Assembly: GCF_049568105.1 (NCBI RefSeq)
Contig: NZ_CP145335.1
Coordinates: forward strand, 3,596,001-3,660,000
DNA length: 64,000 bases
Direction of reading: 5' to 3'
DNA from: Salinisphaera sp049568105
GTDB taxonomy: Bacteria > Pseudomonadota > Gammaproteobacteria > Nevskiales > Salinisphaeraceae
Positions 1 to 8,369 of this stretch are shown in pieces. Positions within the stretch are counted from its first letter, which is position 1, and each line of letters opens with the position of its first letter. The notes below the pieces were generated by a model, which made no database searches, had not been told where the DNA came from, and saw only the letters and a list, made by a program, of their open reading frames with translations. The position numbers and the translations under genes were made by a program.

Positions 1-430
1 CCTGGCGCCAAGCGTGCCGGTCGCCCGCCTAGGCCTTGCCTTGGGCGCGCTGCTCGCGCTCTACGTGGCGGTACAATGGCCACTGCACTGGCTGTTCGCC
101 GATCATGTCAATCCGCATGCCGGCCTGGGCTCGACCGACTACGAGATCCATATCTACGAGAACCTGCGGTTGCTGTCGCAGCCGTTCTATCTGCTGACCG
201 CGCCGGTGCGATTCATGGGCGGCTGCTGGCTGGTGGTGCTGTTGTGGTGGGGCTATATCGAACGCCGCCTGCAGGCTGCCGTGCTCGGGCTGGTCGTACC
301 GCTGGTGCTGGCTGGCCTGGTCATCGGCCGGATCGCCGAACACCGCATCTTCATCGAGGCCGTTCCGCTGCTGTGGCTGGCCGGCCTACAGGCCATGCGC
401 GGCCGGATCGAGGCCGAACGACAGCCCTAG
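1..430 (+). CDS. C-terminal part of an integral membrane protein, cut by the window edge
   Basis: The reading frame is open from the first bases of the window and stops with TAG at 428-430. A GTG at 14 could serve as a start, but codons upstream of it are also open, so this is most likely the end of a longer gene. The visible ~140 residues hold about four hydrophobic segments (LGLALGALLALYVAVQWPL, FMGGCWLVVLLWWGY, AAVLGLVVPLVLAGLVI, EAVPLLWLAGL), so the product sits in the inner membrane. I recognise no family motif and give no function. Confidence 0.6.
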   Translation, partial: LAPSVPVARLGLALGALLALYVAVQWPLHWLFADHVNPHAGLGSTDYEIHIYENLRLLSQPFYLLTAPVRFMGGCWLVVLLWWGYIERRLQAAVLGLVVPLVLAGLVIGRIAEHRIFIEAVPLLWLAGLQAMRGRIEAERQP

Positions 431-751
431 GGCGCGTGTCGCCGTATCGTAGCGGGCCACGCCCTAGATACGGAACGCCGCAGGGCGTGAGGGAGGGCCC
501 AACCGAAAGCATACGCCCCCATCAATCAACGACCCGATGGCAACCCTGCGTTGTGGCCCTCTTCGCATAGCACGGCGCCCGGCCGCTCCGCCTTGTCTTG
601 CCGCATTACAGCGCTTGGCGTGGACGCGGCCGATACATCCACAGGCCTTAGGTTGCGACATATCGCTTGGCGCTTATCTGCCAGGTGCCGCGCGGTCGGC
701 TAGAAGTCGGCTAGAAGTCGGCTAGAGCCGCAACCGGCGCGCCTCACCGGC
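431..751. other. Intergenic stretch, no gene seen
   Basis: No convincing coding sequence on either strand; the short open frames have no ribosome site and no recognisable motifs. The only structure is a short tandem repeat at 695-726. Confidence 0.5.
695..726. repeat. 11-bp tandem repeat, about three copies
   Basis: The unit GTCGGCTAGAA occurs at 695-705 and 706-716, followed by a third copy missing its last base match at 717-726. It is intergenic and has no evident function; slipped-strand duplication would explain it. Confidence 0.8.
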
Positions 752-1115
752 TCAGTCACGTTTGGCGGGATTGCCGGCAGGCTCGAACAGGATTCGTCTC
801 GCGCCCGCGATCGAGCTGATCGGCCCGCCTTTGGGCGCGCTCGATGCTGTCGGTGACCTGCCGTGCCACCCAGTAATCGAGGGAGTCATGCTCGCAATAC
901 AAGATCGCCCCGTTGGCCGGGGCGCACGGATTGCGCATAAGCGACCACGTCGCGCTGTTCTCGGGGCACTCAACACGTACATCGCCGCGCGCATCGACGA
1001 TCGGGCTGAAACCGAGCCGACGATAGCACCGCGCTGTCCTGGCCCGGCCGAGCCCGGACAGCGCGAGCTGATTGATCCGCCTAGCGCCCGGCTTCAGCCC
1101 GCCAAGGCTTGCCAT
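752..1115 (-). pseudogene. Remnant of a VOC/glyoxalase-fold protein (frameshifted)
   Basis: The frame 1115-756 reads RINQLALS...RCYRRLGFSPIVD...VRVECPENSATWSL...ILYCEHDSLDYWVA, the order of conserved segments in small VOC-superfamily proteins (INQVTLxV, FYxxLGxxPIVD, FECPxGxATFSL, VYFECDDLDAxVA). The expected C-terminal block ending LCLFxAGENRxxPPWR is not in that frame, but ILFEPAGNPAKRD appears in the neighbouring frame ending at 752, and the stretch before it is too short. I therefore read it as a gene broken by a frameshift and a deletion. Its 5' end overlaps the last 22 bases of the DhaKL gene and has no ribosome site. It could be a real diverged small protein; the family match is by eye. 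Confidence 0.4.
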
Positions 1116-2719
1116 ACAAGGGCGATCGCTTCGGCCCCTGGATCGACGATGCCGGATAGCGCCTCGCTACGAACATAGGCCGAACGCCCGGCCCCGGCCT
1201 GTTCGATCTCGGCTGTATTGTCGGCGCCGCGGCGGGCGGCTTGGGCCGCATCGGCCAGCGAGCCTTCCTGTAGTGCCTCGATGGCCGGCGACAGCGCATC
1301 GAGCATGGTGCGATCGCCAACCGATGCACCGCCATAATCCTGCATGCGCTCGACGCCCGCGGCCAGCGCAGCAGCCGCGGGTTGTGCCTCGCGCAGCGCA
1401 GCAGCAGTGGCCGTGAATAGAATCGACAGCAATACGCCCGACGAGCCGCCCATGTCGCGGGCCAGAATATCGCCGAGTTCGTCGGCCAACAGAGCTGGAT
1501 CGCCGGTCGACAGCCGATCGGCCTCCAGTGCATCGCCGATCGCCTGGGCGCCACGGGCAAAGGCGGTGCCGGTATCGCCGTCGCCGGTCTGGGCGTCCAG
1601 GTCGTCGAGCGCGGCGCGCGAATCGATCAGCGTCTGGACCGCGGCCCGAATCTGGTCCGCCCGGGCTGGGTCGCGTTCCCCGCTACCGGGCTCGCGGCCA
1701 GCGCCGAAATCGGGTTCGAAGACCGCCGGCTCGGCAACACTGCGAAAACCCGGCCAGCCGATGGCCTCGACATCACTGGCCAGCGCCTCGAGGGTCGCCT
1801 CGCTGGCCGGCAGCAACGTAATCGAAAAACCGTGCATGTTCATCGAACTCATCAGCGGCGCTGGCACCACGGCCGCCGCGACCCGGCCCGCTGGAAGCTG
1901 GGCCAGGGTCTGATCGAGCAATACCGCCATTTCTTGGGTCGAACAGCCGCCCAGATTGTTGATCAGCACGACCCAGCTGGCATCGCGACCATGGCGCTCT
2001 TCGGCTGCCTTGAGCAACGGCTCGAGCGCTAGCCGCACGGCATCGGCCGCATCGCTGGGATCGACCTCGCGTACGCCGGGCTCGTTGTGGATACCCAGCC
2101 CGAGCTCCGGCGGCCGGGGTTCTCGGCTCTGACCGGGCAAGCCGGCGCTGGATAACGACAGACCGATCGAAGCCAGCGCTTCACAGGCGTGGTTGGCCAC
2201 CTCGGCCACGGTATCCAGATCGGCGCCGGCCGCGGCATGGTGGCCGGCGATCTTGTGCACCAGCACCGTACCGGCCAGCCCGCGGGCACCGACGTCTTCG
2301 GGCAGAGAAACATCGTCGGCCACGATCGCGGTCCGTACTTTGTAGCCTTCACGGGTAGCCCGCTCGGCCGCCAGGCCGAAATTGAGCCGATCGCCGGTAT
2401 AGTTTTTGATGACCAGCAGACAGCCTGCTTCGCCGGTGACTTCACGGATCGCGGCCAGCACGGCCTCGACGCTCGGCGAAGTAAACAAATCGCCGGCGAC
2501 CGCTGCAGCCAGCATGCCGCGGCCGACGAAACCGGCATGCGACGGCTCGTGGCCCGAACCACCGCCGGAGATCACGGCGACCCGATCGCCCTCGAACTCG
2601 CGATCGACGACCAGCCGAATACCGGCCTCGCGCCCGGTGATACGAACCGGGGCAATGCGTGCCAGGCCGGATAATCCGTCGTCGACGACATCGTCGGCGG
2701 CGTTGAAGAAATAGTCCAT
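1094..2719 (-). CDS. Fused DhaK-DhaL dihydroxyacetone-type (ketose) kinase
   Basis: 541 residues starting at ATG 2719, preceded by GGAG with good spacing; an upstream open extension has no ribosome site. Residues ~1-330 are a DhaK domain with GGGSGHEP (52-59) and the His of GLGIHNEPG (~211), which in this family forms a covalent hemiaminal with the ketone substrate. After a linker of ~20 residues the DhaL domain carries TGDGDTG (~378-384), the Asp-rich Mg-ATP site. The fused form uses ATP, unlike the PTS-linked DhaKLM. Known family members phosphorylate dihydroxyacetone, erythrulose or apulose. It is the last gene of the aldolase-kinase-MFS unit but separated by a 331-bp gap, so it may have its own promoter. 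Inference: it phosphorylates a short ketose released by the locus's aldolase. Confidence 0.88.
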   Translation of the reverse strand: MDYFFNAADDVVDDGLSGLARIAPVRITGREAGIRLVVDREFEGDRVAVISGGGSGHEPSHAGFVGRGMLAAAVAGDLFTSPSVEAVLAAIREVTGEAGCLLVIKNYTGDRLNFGLAAERATREGYKVRTAIVADDVSLPEDVGARGLAGTVLVHKIAGHHAAAGADLDTVAEVANHACEALASIGLSLSSAGLPGQSREPRPPELGLGIHNEPGVREVDPSDAADAVRLALEPLLKAAEERHGRDASWVVLINNLGGCSTQEMAVLLDQTLAQLPAGRVAAAVVPAPLMSSMNMHGFSITLLPASEATLEALASDVEAIGWPGFRSVAEPAVFEPDFGAGREPGSGERDPARADQIRAAVQTLIDSRAALDDLDAQTGDGDTGTAFARGAQAIGDALEADRLSTGDPALLADELGDILARDMGGSSGVLLSILFTATAAALREAQPAAAALAAGVERMQDYGGASVGDRTMLDALSPAIEALQEGSLADAAQAARRGADNTAEIEQAGAGRSAYVRSEALSGIVDPGAEAIALVWQALAG

Positions 2720-2870
2720 AAAGGCTCCGTTGTCTTGTCGATGCGCCGATTGCCAGCCGAAACCGATCCTTCGAAGGCCGATTCGACTCACCACAGGTCT
2801 AGGCGCGAATTATTATGCGGGTAGCGACGATGAGGCGAAATCGCCGCATGCAAGACCTGGCCACGTCGGC

Positions 2871-2940
2871 CAGGCCCAATCTGGCCCAATCTGGCCCAAT
2901 CTGGCCCAATCTGGCCCAGGCTGGCCCAGCCTGGCCATAT
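2871..2940. repeat. 10-bp tandem array (CTGGCCCAAT unit)
   Basis: Seven consecutive decamers: an imperfect first copy at 2871-2880, three exact copies of CTGGCCCAAT at 2881-2910, then CTGGCCCAGG, CTGGCCCAGC and CTGGCCATAT to 2940. The array lies in the 331-bp gap between the MFS stop (3051) and the DhaKL start (2719). The 10-bp period places each TGGCC on one face of the helix. I cannot tell a regulatory array from replication slippage. Confidence 0.9.
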
Positions 2941-3050
2941 GACCACGCCCCGCGTCGGCCCCCGACGACGCTGCTCTTATCGGTCGTGGCCATAGGTTGG
3001 TCCGTTCGAGGCAGCGCTGCGTTCGTCGAAGCCGGCGTCGATGAGTCTGG

Positions 3051-4352
3051 CTATCGGGCATTGCCGGTAGCGGCTCTGGCGTTGTCCGAAGTATCGGCAA
3101 CGGCCGGATCGGCCGAGGTTTTTAGAGCATAGCTGACGGCCGCGGCGACGAAATACAACACAGCGAACGTCCAGATGATGGTATCCATTTGATCCGTACC
3201 GCCCAGTACACCGATCAGGGCCGGCCCGATGAACTGCGACAAACCTGCGGCCAGGGTATAGATCGCCAACGCGTTGCCGGTATCTTTCGGGCCGACGGAA
3301 GACGGCATCAGCGCAGTCAGCGGTACGAAACCTGCCAGCCCGATCCCGAAGATCGCCCAGCACAGCACCGTCGGCCAGAACGCTGCCCCGAGCCAGAGCG
3401 GGACGTAGTACAACAATAGAATCCCGATCCCGCACATAACGCAGCCGAACCAGGTGATGGTACGTCGCCAACCGAAATAGTCGGCGATCACGCCAAAAAA
3501 CAGATTGGCGAAAATATTGGTGGTGTAGACGATCGTCACGATCAGCAGATAGGTGCTCTGGCTGAAGCCGATCTTATCGACGAAAAACAACGGTGCGACC
3601 ACGAACAAGGCGAAATTCGGGGTCGTGTTGACCAGCCGCACGAAGCCGCCGGCACTCACGCGCGGTTCGCGCCAGAGAATCGTCAGCCCTCGTAACAATT
3701 CCCGAAACTGTCCCCGGGAGGCCGCCACAGTCGGGCCAGCGTGCCTGCGATCACGAATCCCGACTAGGGCTACAACAGCACCGAGGGCGACCATTGCCAG
3801 CGAAATCCAGAACGTCATATATTCGCCCACCAACGGAATCGTGCCGCTGGCAACCAGCGAACCGAGCATCGGTAGGCCGGCGCCGAACACGAACCAGAAC
3901 CAGCCTACCGAACTGCCGCGTTGATGCGCCGGCACGGCCGAGTTCAGCCAGACCAGAAAACCATAGGCGAAAAACGGATATCCCACCCCACGCAATGCAT
4001 AGGTCGCGTAGATAAGCCACTCCGATTTCAGGCCGACCCCGATAGTCAGAAACACGATCTCGAGGGCAATCCAGTTCAAGGCGCCGATCAACATCACGCG
4101 TCTTGGGCCCCAGATCGTGGATAGGGTGCCGGCAAGCCAGGAGGCGATCGCCACGACGACGCCGTACAGACTGATAGCGTAAGCCGCACTGGACTGCGTA
4201 AAACTCAGATCGTCGACCAAGTAAGACGACAGATAGTTCGATTCGACGCCATCACCGATCATGAATAACAGTACGCCGATAAAACCGGCCAAAAGCACTT
4301 TCGGCATGCCTATTCGGCTTAACCAGTCGTTGTCGGACCTTGTTTCGGACAT
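3051..4352 (-). CDS. MFS transporter of the RbtT/DalT/CsbX (polyol permease) type
   Basis: 433 residues with a strong ribosome site (AGGAGG before ATG 4352). About 12 membrane segments are visible. The first reads FIGVLLFMIGDGVESNYLSSYLV, very close to the opening of ribitol and D-arabinitol permeases (RbtT, DalT) and CsbX. Those carriers import pentitols by proton symport, so the locus probably handles a polyol or related sugar. It lies 99 bp downstream of the FGGY kinase gene, a gap that contains a perfect 11-bp hairpin. It is curious that the locus has both this carrier and an ABC importer. The substrate cannot be read from sequence. Confidence 0.85.
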   Translation of the reverse strand: MSETRSDNDWLSRIGMPKVLLAGFIGVLLFMIGDGVESNYLSSYLVDDLSFTQSSAAYAISLYGVVVAIASWLAGTLSTIWGPRRVMLIGALNWIALEIVFLTIGVGLKSEWLIYATYALRGVGYPFFAYGFLVWLNSAVPAHQRGSSVGWFWFVFGAGLPMLGSLVASGTIPLVGEYMTFWISLAMVALGAVVALVGIRDRRHAGPTVAASRGQFRELLRGLTILWREPRVSAGGFVRLVNTTPNFALFVVAPLFFVDKIGFSQSTYLLIVTIVYTTNIFANLFFGVIADYFGWRRTITWFGCVMCGIGILLLYYVPLWLGAAFWPTVLCWAIFGIGLAGFVPLTALMPSSVGPKDTGNALAIYTLAAGLSQFIGPALIGVLGGTDQMDTIIWTFAVLYFVAAAVSYALKTSADPAVADTSDNARAATGNAR

Positions 4353-4408
4353 ATCTCCTCCTGCAGGCCCGCGCTACGGGCGCTGTGTTTTACGTTTTAT
4401 CGTTGGAT

Positions 4409-4436
4409 CCGTTAAAGCCGTGGCCGGCTTTAACGG
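4409..4436 (-). promoter_or_regulatory. Intercistronic hairpin between kinase and MFS genes
   Basis: CCGTTAAAGCC (4409-4419) and GGCTTTAACGG (4426-4436) form a perfect 11-bp stem with a 6-nt loop. There is no U-tract on the minus-strand side, so it is more likely an mRNA-processing or stability element, or an inefficient attenuator, than a terminator. Confidence 0.6.
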
Positions 4437-4451
4437 TTCGGAAGCCGCGTC

Positions 4452-5798
4452 TTACCTGCCTGCCGCGTCGAACGACAGGCTCCGCTCAGGCGCCAGTGCC
4501 ACATCGCAGGCCCAAGCCGCTAACATGGCCGCTCCGACCGCCGTGACTTCTTGTTCCGGAATGGTCTGAACGGGAGTTTCAAGACATTGGCCTTTCAGGG
4601 CCATCCACCCCGGGGCTCGCGACCAGCCCCCGGCGGCATAGACCGATACCGGGCCGCACATACGACTCGATACGGTCGCCACGGCGTCGCGGCCCCGGCG
4701 TGCGAGAGCCCCCAGCACCGCAGATGCCTTGGATAAGGGCGCAATCGGCCGCTCCGACCGGTATCGGGGCTGCCCCCCACCGGTCCCGCCAGGTTCAAAC
4801 AAATCCGAATGCAGATACTCGTCCGGCAGCTGATCACCGGCCGCAATGCGCTTGATCCAAGCCGCAACGTCGATTTCCTGGCTCGCCCACTCGATATTGC
4901 GGGCCAGCTCCGTTACCGAAAGCAGCGTCAAACCGCGGTGGGTGATTCCGGCAGCGATATCCAGATGTTTCGATGCCGGTAACGAGGAATGGCTCGACTG
5001 GCCGACTACGACCTCGGCCGTGCCCATGGAATCGAGGACCGCTTGGGCATCCAACTGGCTGACCCCCCAAGCGCCGACCGGATGATCATGTCCGCCGGCC
5101 ACGACCACCGCGTTCGAATGCAGCACGCCGGCCGCCTGCAGGCGTGCCGATTGCACTGGCCCGAGTACGCTTCCGGCCGGTTTGACCGGCGGCAGACGCT
5201 CGGCTTTTCCGAGAGTGGCTTCAACATTGCGGTCGTGCCAGATCTGCCGGGTAACGCTCCAGGCTGCGGTCCGGGCCGCCAGCGTATCGCTCATGAACGG
5301 CGCTCCCGACCACCGCACGGCCGGATAATCAGTCAGCGCCACCCACGTTCTGGCCCGGGCGGCCCCAGGCTGGCCCATTGCCCAGGCCCAGCCCACCACC
5401 GTCCGGGCCGCATCCAGCGGCGTCCCGGTGTCGGGCAAATCAGCAAGACGCGGACGGATACTTTCGAACAGCCCGATACGCCGCGGATCGAACCAGGTCA
5501 GGACCGGGCCAAGCGGCTCGAGATCAGCATCCAGCAATACGCCGTCTTCGCCGATTCCGGCCACGGCGATCGAGTGCACGCAGAACCGATCGCCACAGGC
5601 CAGAATGATGAGACGCTCGACACTCTCCAGAATCTGGTCGGCATCGAGCGCCAGGTCATCGGCGCGCGGCGTCGGCCGGCATTCGCGTCGAACCACGGTG
5701 CCGTCCTCGGAAAGCAGCACAACCTTCATATTCGTGCTGCCAAGGTCGACGCCGCAATAAGTCGTGCTGCGCTCGGCATTGAGATGAGTCTTCGGCAT
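4452..5798 (-). CDS. FGGY-family carbohydrate kinase
   Basis: 448 residues from ATG 5798, 28 bp downstream of the aldolase stop, so co-transcribed with it. The N-terminal phosphate-binding motif of the actin-like fold is clear (CGVDLGSTNMK, ~15-25), followed by AGIGEDGVLLD in domain I. GGHDHPVGAWG and DSMGTAEVV mark the middle, and YAAGGWSRAPGWMALKGQCLETPVQ the C-terminal domain, as in fuculokinase, xylulokinase and LsrK relatives. These enzymes transfer ATP gamma-phosphate to a ketose or polyol. Its length fits the family (450-500). No Shine-Dalgarno stands out, consistent with translational coupling. The sugar cannot be assigned. Confidence 0.88.
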   Translation of the reverse strand: MPKTHLNAERSTTYCGVDLGSTNMKVVLLSEDGTVVRRECRPTPRADDLALDADQILESVERLIILACGDRFCVHSIAVAGIGEDGVLLDADLEPLGPVLTWFDPRRIGLFESIRPRLADLPDTGTPLDAARTVVGWAWAMGQPGAARARTWVALTDYPAVRWSGAPFMSDTLAARTAAWSVTRQIWHDRNVEATLGKAERLPPVKPAGSVLGPVQSARLQAAGVLHSNAVVVAGGHDHPVGAWGVSQLDAQAVLDSMGTAEVVVGQSSHSSLPASKHLDIAAGITHRGLTLLSVTELARNIEWASQEIDVAAWIKRIAAGDQLPDEYLHSDLFEPGGTGGGQPRYRSERPIAPLSKASAVLGALARRGRDAVATVSSRMCGPVSVYAAGGWSRAPGWMALKGQCLETPVQTIPEQEVTAVGAAMLAAWACDVALAPERSLSFDAAGR

Positions 5799-5826
5799 AC
5801 GTGTACCCGCCGCGGCCAGGGCCGGT

Positions 5827-6603
5827 TCAGTTGCTGAAAGACTTGCCCAGGGTGAGCTCGTGAATCTGACGCAACGTGCCCTGGGCAGCCTCTGGCTCAC
5901 GTTGCCAGATATTACGACCCACGATGACGCCGCGCGCGCCGGCCCGAATGGTTTGTGCCACGGCATCGACCGTATCGGCGGGATTGCCCGACAACGGCCC
6001 GCCGGCGATCACCAGCGGCACCTGTAGTTCATCGACAAGACGACGCGTGCGCTCTTCGCCTGGGAAGGCGATTTTGATGATGTGCGCACCGAGATCGTAG
6101 GCGATCCGGGCAATTTTTTCTTCTTCTTCGATCACGTTATCGGTACGGGGCGCGCCGATCAGTACCGGCTCGAGCACCAACGGAATATCCCAGCGGTCAC
6201 AGGCCGAAATGACCTGGCCCGCCCGCTTGCACAGCGCGACCCGCTCCGGGTTCGACATATTCCACGGAAACAGCATCTTGACCGCATCCACCCCCATACG
6301 CACCGCTTCCTCGACGGTGGTGATCAGATCATGCGAGCCGTCGCCGTCCAGCGAAGAGAACTCATAATAGGTATCAATCGTCAGCACCCGGGTCAGATGC
6401 GGATGCCGAGCAAAGAATTTCTCGGTCTGGCGTGCTTGCCCCGGCGTCAGCATGAACCCGGTGACCCCCTTGTCCTGCCAAGCGGCAAAAGGCGCGGACG
6501 GCGTTTCCAGACCCTCGATACGGTTGAAGATCAAACCATGATCCACCGGCATGATGATGGCGGCACGATCCTCGGGCAGAACCCGGTTCATTCGATAATT
6601 CAT
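5827..6603 (-). CDS. DhnA/LsrF-type class I aldolase
   Basis: 258 residues. I chose ATG 6603, where the family's N-terminus (MNRVLPEDRAAIIMPVDHGLI) begins; longer starts up to 6675 would run into the operator region. It has the TIM-barrel pattern of the DhnA family: MPVDHG (18-23) and GLETP near the N-terminus, LVLEPVLIG, then HIIKIAFPGEE whose Lys (~177) is the expected Schiff-base residue, VIAGGP, and GVIVGRNIWQ as the phosphate-binding end. Relatives include archaeal-type fructose-bisphosphate aldolase and LsrF. It is the first gene of the minus-strand arm, directly behind the palindromic operators. Inference: it cleaves the phosphorylated ketose made by the adjacent kinase. Confidence 0.88.
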   Translation of the reverse strand: MNYRMNRVLPEDRAAIIMPVDHGLIFNRIEGLETPSAPFAAWQDKGVTGFMLTPGQARQTEKFFARHPHLTRVLTIDTYYEFSSLDGDGSHDLITTVEEAVRMGVDAVKMLFPWNMSNPERVALCKRAGQVISACDRWDIPLVLEPVLIGAPRTDNVIEEEEKIARIAYDLGAHIIKIAFPGEERTRRLVDELQVPLVIAGGPLSGNPADTVDAVAQTIRAGARGVIVGRNIWQREPEAAQGTLRQIHELTLGKSFSN

Positions 6604-6673
6604 CGACACTGCGAGATACCTCGGCTTCAGAAATGAATAGAGCACAGCCGATAAATAAGTCGGCGGCACCAGC

Positions 6674-6730
6674 ATTGTACGTACAGTACATACTGGTACG
6701 GACAGTAGAATCTGTCAGTTAGAGGGTCAA
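6674..6730 (-). promoter_or_regulatory. Promoter and paired operators for the aldolase-kinase-MFS arm
   Basis: ATTGTACGTACAGT (6674-6687) contains the perfect palindrome TGTACGTACA. A second copy, ACTGGTACGGACAGT (6692-6706), keeps both ACTG/CAGT ends with one extra base. On the minus strand TTGACC (6725-6730) and TACTGT (6702-6707), 17 bp apart, form a plausible sigma-70 promoter whose -10 lies inside the second palindrome, so a bound repressor would block it. The same palindrome occurs before the divergent ABC operon. The regulator is inferred to be the GntR protein at 11537-12283. Confidence 0.65.
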
Positions 6731-7136
6731 GTTCGACTTTCGAATAATAGGCAGCCTCGGGAAGTAGGCATGCGCAGGCTGTATCGGGCCGGTTTTAGTT
6801 TCACCCCACGGCGCACCAAGCGGATTCTAGATAGCGGGCCGGGCCCGGCGTCGTACAGGCCACCAATCGGCACAACCGACGCGGGATGCGCGTGGGGTCG
6901 ACTCACCACGGACGCCGCCCACGCGGCGTGCACGATCCATCATCAGACCTCGCCTGGCGCGGCTTTCAGCCCCGGCGGTTGGCGCCGAAAGCCTCGGCTG
7001 TATCGATCGCCTACCACTTCTCCGCGATCGACTGTAGCGCGCAAATGCTTGACATCGTCGCCTGCTGTATCGCGGCATTCGACTAAAGACGACCTGTCGG
7101 TCGCAGCCGGTTAACGCATACGATCTGATCGTCGGT
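6731..7136. other. Central part of the divergent control region, no gene seen
   Basis: About 400 bp between the two operator clusters. Open frames here lack ribosome sites and recognisable protein sequence. I see no RNA structure I can name. Confidence 0.5.
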
Positions 7137-7150
7137 ACTGTACGTACAGT
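7137..7150 (+). promoter_or_regulatory. Perfect 14-bp operator palindrome before the ABC importer operon
   Basis: ACTGTACGTACAGT is its own reverse complement and matches 13 of 14 bases of the site at 6674-6687. It lies 153 bp before the binding-protein start codon. A weak TTAACG (7111-7116) precedes a TACTGT (7136-7141) by 19 bp, so the palindrome again overlaps a possible -10. HutC-subgroup GntR proteins bind short GT...AC palindromes, which fits the GntR gene at the end of this operon. Confidence 0.65.
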
Positions 7151-7303
7151 TCGGACATTAGCGGTTGCATCGATCGTTCCGCCGACTTCGCGCTCGGCTC
7201 ATGGAACGTCTGGCGTAGACCGCACACAACACCGCCGACCGCAGCCGGCCGGGGTGGACCAACAGACGCCAAAAAGGCGCAAACCATTGAGCGGAGGAGC
7301 CTC

Positions 7304-8362
7304 ATGCAGCACCGAAAAACCCTGGCGATCGGCCTCGCCGTAGCCGCCCTATCCACCGGGCTGGCGGCCTGCAATTCGAGCCATGACGACGGCAGTCAAA
7401 CGTCCGATGCGCTGAAGCTCGGCTATTCGCAGCCGCATACGGATCCATTCCAGAACGCAGAACAGAAAGGCGTGATCCGGCGCTTCAAGGCCGAAGGTTT
7501 CGACTATCTTCCAGCGACCAACGCCAATCGTGATGCGTCCCAACAGATCACCGACATTCGGACCCTGATCAATCGCGGCGCCAAGGGATTGGTGATTTCG
7601 GTCGGCGATGCCGATGCGATCGTCCCCGCCATCAAATATGCCAACGCCCAGCAGGTACCGATCGTTGCCATCGATGAGGCACCGGCCGGCGGCAAGATTG
7701 CGATGATCGTACGCGCCGACAATGTCGCGCTCGGCCGCAAGGCCTGTCAGGCGATGGGTAAGCGCGTGGCCAGCGGACAGACCGTACTGACGCTGGATGG
7801 TGACCCGGTGACCTCCAATGGTCGCGACCGCACCAATGGCTTCAACGATTGCATGCACCAGAACTTTCCGAAAATCAAACTGGTACACGTTGCGACCCAG
7901 TGGGATACCGCCAAGGCGGCATCGGGTCTGGAAACCCAGTTCAACCGCAATCCGAAGATCGCCGGCGTCTACGTTCAAAGCGACGCAACCTTCTATCCCA
8001 CCGTGGTCCAGACCATGAAACGCATCGGTGCTCTGCACCAGACCGACCACCCCGGCCATGTGACACTGATTTCTGTCGACGGCAGCCCGCTGGCACTGAA
8101 TGCGATCCGTGACGGCTATCAGGACGCTGCCATCGACCAGCCGATGGTGGGCTATATCAACTACGGCGTGAAATATCTGGTCGCCGCCATCAAGGGCCAG
8201 ACCTTCCAACAAGGCCCGACCGATCACAACAGCGACATCGTGGACTACAAAGGCAATCTCGCCGACCAGCTGCCGACCCCGGTGGTGACTGCCGACAATG
8301 TCGACGACGACGGGCTTTGGGGGAACCAATCGTTCGCCAAGAAGGCGTTCGCGACCCAGTAA
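7304..8362 (+). CDS. Ribose-type ABC substrate-binding lipoprotein
   Basis: 352 residues after a strong ribosome site (GGAGGAG). A lipoprotein signal (LSTGLAAC, Cys ~23) anchors it to the membrane. The mature part has the two-lobe periplasmic binding fold of the RbsB/peripla_BP_4 family: LGYSQPHTDPFQNAEQKG near the start, PATNANRDASQQITDI, IVAIDEAPAG, GVYVQSDATFYP, ISVDGSPLALNAIRDG. Such proteins deliver monosaccharides or autoinducer-2 to the permease. It heads a compact plus-strand operon: ATPase after 7 bp, permease overlapping by 4 bp, then SIS isomerase and GntR. A palindromic operator lies upstream. Confidence 0.9.
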   Translation: MQHRKTLAIGLAVAALSTGLAACNSSHDDGSQTSDALKLGYSQPHTDPFQNAEQKGVIRRFKAEGFDYLPATNANRDASQQITDIRTLINRGAKGLVISVGDADAIVPAIKYANAQQVPIVAIDEAPAGGKIAMIVRADNVALGRKACQAMGKRVASGQTVLTLDGDPVTSNGRDRTNGFNDCMHQNFPKIKLVHVATQWDTAKAASGLETQFNRNPKIAGVYVQSDATFYPTVVQTMKRIGALHQTDHPGHVTLISVDGSPLALNAIRDGYQDAAIDQPMVGYINYGVKYLVAAIKGQTFQQGPTDHNSDIVDYKGNLADQLPTPVVTADNVDDDGLWGNQSFAKKAFATQ

Positions 8363-8369
8363 TCCCGCC

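Noticed and set aside
2871..2940. CRISPR-like array
   Set aside because: The units are 10 bp, directly adjacent and without spacers, and no cas genes are in the window.
6770..7114. Open frame between the two operators as a small gene
   Set aside because: No ribosome site, composition typical of non-coding GC-rich sequence, and it lies in the divergent control region.
7137..7150. ACTGTACGTACAGT as a LexA box
   Set aside because: The CTGT and ACAG halves are 4 bp apart, not 8.
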